The notes under the pieces: generated by a model
Seen by the model: the letters and a program-made list of their open reading frames with translations, nothing else
Database searches by the model: none
Told to the model about the DNA's origin: nothing
Position numbers and translations under genes: made by a program
In this document: piece by piece, positions 60,508-64,000 of the stretch
Numbering within the stretch: position 1 is the first letter of the stretch
How the letters are laid out: each line of letters starts with the position of its first letter
Assembly: GCF_048263515.1 (NCBI RefSeq)
Contig: NZ_JBLXEC010000001.1
Span: forward strand, 248,001 to 312,000
Source: Marinovum sp048263515
GTDB lineage: Bacteria; Pseudomonadota; Alphaproteobacteria; Rhodobacterales; Rhodobacteraceae
Length of the DNA stretch: 64,000 nt
Direction: 5' to 3'

Positions 60508-61265
60508 GCGGCGGGCAACTGCAGGGCCGCACCATTGTCGTGACCGGCGCCGGATCGGGCATCGGGTACGGCATCCTGCGGGCCGTTCTGGCCGAGGGCG
60601 CGCAGGCGGTCGGGCTCGACGTGTCCCCCGACGGGATCGACAGGATCGCGGCGACCGGCGCTCTGGCGCTGGCCGCCGATGTGACCGACGCCGAGGCCTT
60701 TGCCGCCAGCCTCGGGCGGGCGCGGGACGAGACCGGACGACTTGACGGGTTGGTCAACAATGCCGGCCTGACCCTGACTGCGCCCTTTCTGGAAGCGGAG
60801 ATCGCCATGTGGGACCGGCTCTGGGCAACCAACCAGCGCTCGGTGCTCATCGGCTGCCAGGCGGCAGCGCGGATCATGGTCGCCGACGGGCGCCCCGGCG
60901 CGCTGGTCAATGTCGCCTCGGTCCACGCCGGTGCCAGCGATCACGGCTACGAAGGCTATGCCGGCACCAAGGGCGCCATCCAAGCGATGGGGCGCGCCCT
61001 GGCCTGGAGCCTCGGGCCGCACGGCATTCGCGTGAACACCCTGTCGCCGGGGCTGACCCTGACCGAAACCGTCACGCAGGCGGCCGAGACCCCCGCCACC
61101 AAGGCCCTGTTCGACAGTTGGCACGCCGACGGTGCGACGGCTTCGGTGGATGAGGTCGCGCGCGCGGCGCTGTTCCTGCTGTCGGACGCCTCGGCCGCGC
61201 TGACCGGTACCGAGATCATTGCCGACAAGGGCACCATGGCACGGCTTTGCAACGTCGGCGCCTGA
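60504..61265 (+). CDS. SDR-family dehydrogenase in sugar operon
   Basis: Short-chain dehydrogenase of 253 residues: TGAGSGIG, NNAG, NVASVH with catalytic Ser, and YAGTK. It is wedged between the permease and ATPase genes with an ATGA overlap, so it must be co-expressed with the transporter and probably oxidises the imported sugar or polyol. Specificity unknown. Confidence 0.9.
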   Translation: MSGGQLQGRTIVVTGAGSGIGYGILRAVLAEGAQAVGLDVSPDGIDRIAATGALALAADVTDAEAFAASLGRARDETGRLDGLVNNAGLTLTAPFLEAEIAMWDRLWATNQRSVLIGCQAAARIMVADGRPGALVNVASVHAGASDHGYEGYAGTKGAIQAMGRALAWSLGPHGIRVNTLSPGLTLTETVTQAAETPATKALFDSWHADGATASVDEVARAALFLLSDASAALTGTEIIADKGTMARLCNVGA

Positions 61266-61276
61266 AGGAGAGGAAG

Positions 61277-62359
61277 ATGAGCGAAGTCAACCTGAGCAAT
61301 GTCGTCAAGCGTTACGGCGAAGTACAAGTCATCCACGGGGTCGACCTCGCCATCGCGCAAGGCGAGTTCTGCGTCTTCGTCGGGCCGTCCGGCTGCGGCA
61401 AGTCCACGCTGCTGCGCATGGTCGCCGGGCTGGAAGAGACAAGCGACGGCACCATCCGCATCGGCGCGCGCGACGTGACCCATCTGGACGCCGCCAAGCG
61501 CGGCGTGGCCATGGTTTTTCAGACCTACGCGCTTTATCCTCACATGTCGGTGCGCGAGAACATGGCCTTTGGCCTGAAGATGTCAGGCATGGCCAAAGAC
61601 CAGGCCGAGGCCAAGGTCTCTGCCGCGGCAGAGACCCTGAAACTCGACGACTACCTGGACCGCAAGCCCAAGGCGCTGTCCGGTGGCCAGCGGCAGCGGG
61701 TGGCGATCGGTCGGGCGATCGTGCGTGAGCCGGAGGTCTTCCTGTTCGACGAGCCGCTGTCGAACCTCGACGCCGAGCTGCGGGTCCAGATGCGGCTGGA
61801 AATCGCGCGACTGCACAAGGCCCTCGGCGCGACCATGATCTATGTCACGCATGATCAGGTCGAGGCAATGACCCTGGCCGACAAGATCGTGGTGCTGCGC
61901 GCCGGCCGGGTCGAGCAGGTGGGATCACCGCTCGATCTCTATGCCGACCCCGACAACCTGTTCGTGGCGCAGTTCATCGGCTCGCCCAGGATGAACGTGG
62001 TCTCCGGGATCGTCGAAGGACCCGGAGCTCGTGGGGTACGGGTTCGCCTGCCCGATCTGTCCGACGCAGTGCTGGACGTGCCGGTCCGCACCCCGCTCGA
62101 CCCGGGCCACAAGGTGCAGGTGGGTCTCAGGCCCCAGGATTTCGGACCGCAGGGCGACACGGACATGCAGGTCGCGGTGGATGTGGTCGAAAGCCTCGGT
62201 GGCGTGTCCTATGCCTACGCAAGCCTGCCGGGCTCGGAGGAGCCCTTCTGCATCGAGCACCGCGGTCGCAGCCAGCCCGACGGCAGCCTCACCCGGACGC
62301 GCTTTGCCAGCGAAACAGCCCAGCTGTTCGACCCCGAAAGCGGGTTGCGCCTGCGCTGA
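61277..62359 (+). CDS. Carbohydrate ABC transporter ATP-binding protein (UgpC/MalK type)
   Basis: ATPase of 360 residues: Walker A GPSGCGKST, signature LSGGQRQRVAIGRAIVREP, Walker B VFLFDEPLSNLD and a C-terminal TOBE region. ATG 61277 has GGAGAGGA upstream. It completes the transporter of this operon and is similar in design to the ATPase at 12861, but belongs to a separate system. Confidence 0.93.
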   Translation: MSEVNLSNVVKRYGEVQVIHGVDLAIAQGEFCVFVGPSGCGKSTLLRMVAGLEETSDGTIRIGARDVTHLDAAKRGVAMVFQTYALYPHMSVRENMAFGLKMSGMAKDQAEAKVSAAAETLKLDDYLDRKPKALSGGQRQRVAIGRAIVREPEVFLFDEPLSNLDAELRVQMRLEIARLHKALGATMIYVTHDQVEAMTLADKIVVLRAGRVEQVGSPLDLYADPDNLFVAQFIGSPRMNVVSGIVEGPGARGVRVRLPDLSDAVLDVPVRTPLDPGHKVQVGLRPQDFGPQGDTDMQVAVDVVESLGGVSYAYASLPGSEEPFCIEHRGRSQPDGSLTRTRFASETAQLFDPESGLRLR

Positions 62360-62401
62360 CACCTCCTACGCCATTCAAGTTCCGCAAGAAAGGACGCCGC
62401 C

Positions 62402-63838
62402 ATGACGACGTACTACCAGGCTTTCATCGCCAATGAGTTCACCGACGCCGCCAGCGGTGAACGCCGCCCGGTGCGCAATCCGGCCACCGGTGAGGTCTGG
62501 GCCGAGGTGCCGGAATGCAGCCGCGAGGATGCCGCCCGCGCCATCGAGGCGGCGGAATCGGCGCGGCGCGACTGGGCGCGGCTGCCCTCGGTCAAGCGAG
62601 CGGAGTATGTCCATGCCATTGCCGAAGCACTGAAGGCCGAACGCGATCACTTCGCCCGGCTTCTGGTCATGGAGCAGGGCAAGCCGCTGGCCGAGGCCGG
62701 CGCCGAGGTGGACGACACCATCCGCTACATGACCTATGCCGCCGAGGCCGCCCGCCGCATCCAGGGCGAGATCCTGCCCTCGGACGCCGCCGACGAGCAA
62801 CTCTACATCTACCGCGTGCCCTATGGCACCACGCTCGGCATCTGTGCCTACAACTATCCGCTGGCGTTGATCGGGCGCAAGCTCGGCCCGGCGCTGGTGA
62901 CCGGCAACGTGATGGTTCTGAAGCCGCATGAAGCGACGCCGGTGACCGGCAGCGAATTCTGTCGGCTGGTGCGTGACGCGGGACTGCCCGCCGGGGTGGT
63001 GGGCTGCGTTACCGGCGGCGGCGCGGAGCTGGGTGCGGCGCTGGTGTCGAACCCCGCCACGCGGCTGGTCAGCGTCACCGGCTCGACCCGCGCCGGGCAA
63101 GCCATCGCCGCGGCGGCGGCGCAGAACCTCGCCGCGCTCTCGCTGGAGCTGGGCGGCAACGCGCCGTTCATCGTCCTGAAGGACGCCGACCTCGATGCGG
63201 CGGCGGAGGCAGCGGTCATTGCCCGCTATGCCAATGCCGGCCAGGTCTGCATCTGCAACGAGAGCGTGCTGGTCGAGGACAGCATCGCCGAGGCCTTCAC
63301 CGAGAAACTGATGGCCCGAGCCGGTCAGGTGAAACTGGGCGATCCGATGAAGAACGCCGGCATGGGTCCGATTTCTACCGAAGGAGCGCTCGACCGGATC
63401 GAGGACCTGGTGGCGCAGTCGGTTGCGTCCGGCGCAAAGGTTGCGCTTGGCGGCAAGCGCGGCAGCGGCGATTTTGCCCGCGGCAACTGGTACGAGCCGA
63501 CGATCCTGCTGGACGCGCAGCCCGATACCCCCGCGGTGACCGAAGAGATCTTCGGCCCCGTCATGCCCGTCGTCCGGATCAAGGATCTCGACGACGCCAT
63601 CCGCATCACCAATGCCCGTCCCGACGGCCTCTCGGCCTATCTCTGGACCCGCGACACCGGCAGCTACATGCGCGCCATCCACGAACTGGAGACCGGCACG
63701 ATCTTCCTCAACAAAGGGATCTCGGGATACGTGCAAGGCTATCACAACGGCCACAAGCGCTCGGGTCTCGGCGGCGAGGACGGCCTGCACGGGATCGAAG
63801 GGTTCTTGCAGAAACGCACGGTCTACATGAAGTATTGA
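62402..63838 (+). CDS. NAD-dependent aldehyde dehydrogenase, lactaldehyde/glycolaldehyde dehydrogenase (AldA)-like
   Basis: Aldehyde dehydrogenase of 478 residues. The catalytic Glu is in SLELGGNAP (about residue 251) and the catalytic Cys in GQVCICNE (about residue 285). The cofactor loop is TGSTRAGQAIA, and the oxyanion/substrate region GYHNGHKRSGLGGEDG closes the C-terminus. The CxC pattern and this tail match AldA better than succinate-semialdehyde dehydrogenases. Placed last in the sugar operon, it may oxidise a short hydroxyaldehyde produced on sugar breakdown, as in fucose- or rhamnose-type routes (inference). Confidence 0.9.
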   Translation: MTTYYQAFIANEFTDAASGERRPVRNPATGEVWAEVPECSREDAARAIEAAESARRDWARLPSVKRAEYVHAIAEALKAERDHFARLLVMEQGKPLAEAGAEVDDTIRYMTYAAEAARRIQGEILPSDAADEQLYIYRVPYGTTLGICAYNYPLALIGRKLGPALVTGNVMVLKPHEATPVTGSEFCRLVRDAGLPAGVVGCVTGGGAELGAALVSNPATRLVSVTGSTRAGQAIAAAAAQNLAALSLELGGNAPFIVLKDADLDAAAEAAVIARYANAGQVCICNESVLVEDSIAEAFTEKLMARAGQVKLGDPMKNAGMGPISTEGALDRIEDLVAQSVASGAKVALGGKRGSGDFARGNWYEPTILLDAQPDTPAVTEEIFGPVMPVVRIKDLDDAIRITNARPDGLSAYLWTRDTGSYMRAIHELETGTIFLNKGISGYVQGYHNGHKRSGLGGEDGLHGIEGFLQKRTVYMKY

Positions 63839-63850
63839 TTGAAGAAATCC

Positions 63851-63931
63851 ATGGCGGGCGATCCCTGGCGTCTGGACTGCACCTCCGTGGCGGAGCTGCG
63901 CGCGGCGCTGACGGGGTTCCTCCGCCGATAG
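63851..63931 (+). other. Short open frame of 26 codons near the window edge
   Basis: ATG to TAG, product beginning MAGDPWRLDCTSVAELRAAL. There is no ribosome site. It may be a broken gene start or chance. I recognise no family; the rest of the sequence to the window end shows nothing. Confidence 0.2.
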
Positions 63932-64000
63932 AGCCTGTCGCGCAGACGCCCTTGCCAGGCAACCGCAGCCGACACGGGTCGTCAAGCCGATGACGTGTCC

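Noticed and set aside
1..64000. Defence systems, prophage, integrative element or CRISPR
   Set aside because: No integrase, transposase, phage structural, nuclease or repeat-spacer pattern was found; gene content is uniformly metabolic.

Overview
The window looks like chromosome of a GC-rich, metabolically versatile alphaproteobacterium, most likely from the Rhodobacterales (Roseobacter/Paracoccaceae type). I infer this from the high GC content, tight ATGA-style gene overlaps, strong GGAGG ribosome sites, and the density of ABC and TRAP uptake systems with LysR/GntR/IclR regulators. I see no rRNA, tRNA, CRISPR array, phage or transposase gene. Almost everything is catabolic: seven uptake systems, each beside the enzymes that probably process its substrate.

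Region 1 (1-12.9 kb): a TAXI-type TRAP binding protein precedes a cytoplasmic sulfatase/phosphonate-monoester-hydrolase-like enzyme, followed by a convergent ABC exporter. Then comes a leftward sugar operon read from 12.2 to 5.0 kb: DgoD-like aldonate dehydratase, SDR dehydrogenase, AraF-like binding protein, AraG-like ATPase, RbsC-like permease, FadR-type regulator and mutarotase. This fits a non-phosphorylative aldose oxidation route. Upstream lies a decayed piece of an L-arabinose-isomerase-like gene.

Region 2 (12.8-22 kb): a second leftward sugar operon has a MalE/F/G/K-type transporter, a DUF4432 epimerase-like protein and a cytoplasmic CxPxR sulfatase, with a divergent LysR regulator. 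A truncated GntR gene with an intact palindrome follows, then another LysR gene. The latter faces a small probable quinone-stress operon (DoxX, LigB/DODA-type dioxygenase, glutathionyl-hydroquinone reductase).

Region 3 (24.8-41.1 kb): an aromatic-acid island. catB-benABCD plus a five-gene Liv-type ABC transporter run rightward. A LysR gene and an intradiol dioxygenase (catA-like) run leftward. Then come an SCP2-like protein, an alpha/beta hydrolase, a 49-residue Cys-rich protein and a BKACE enzyme, and finally a leftward MobA-like flavin hydroxylase. No catC, pcaIJ or pcaF is present. The BKACE could cleave 3-oxoadipate directly with acetyl-CoA. A GGTAT-N6-ATACC-type inverted repeat recurs at promoters in this island.

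Region 4 (41.2-50.9 kb): a leftward operon with a TRAP transporter (DctP, Q, M), enoyl-CoA hydratase, IclR regulator and two class III CoA-transferases. It diverges from a rightward operon with a binding-protein-like protein lacking a signal peptide, an SDR and a zinc alcohol dehydrogenase. This is the least explained pathway in the window.

Region 5 (51-64 kb): a GMC oxidoreductase with a ribose-type ABC transporter that has two different permeases, then a MalE/F/G/K-type transporter with an SDR and an AldA-like aldehyde dehydrogenase. Many gaps inside operons, including the one after each of the seven classical binding-protein genes, contain GC-rich hairpins that may set different expression levels along the transcript.
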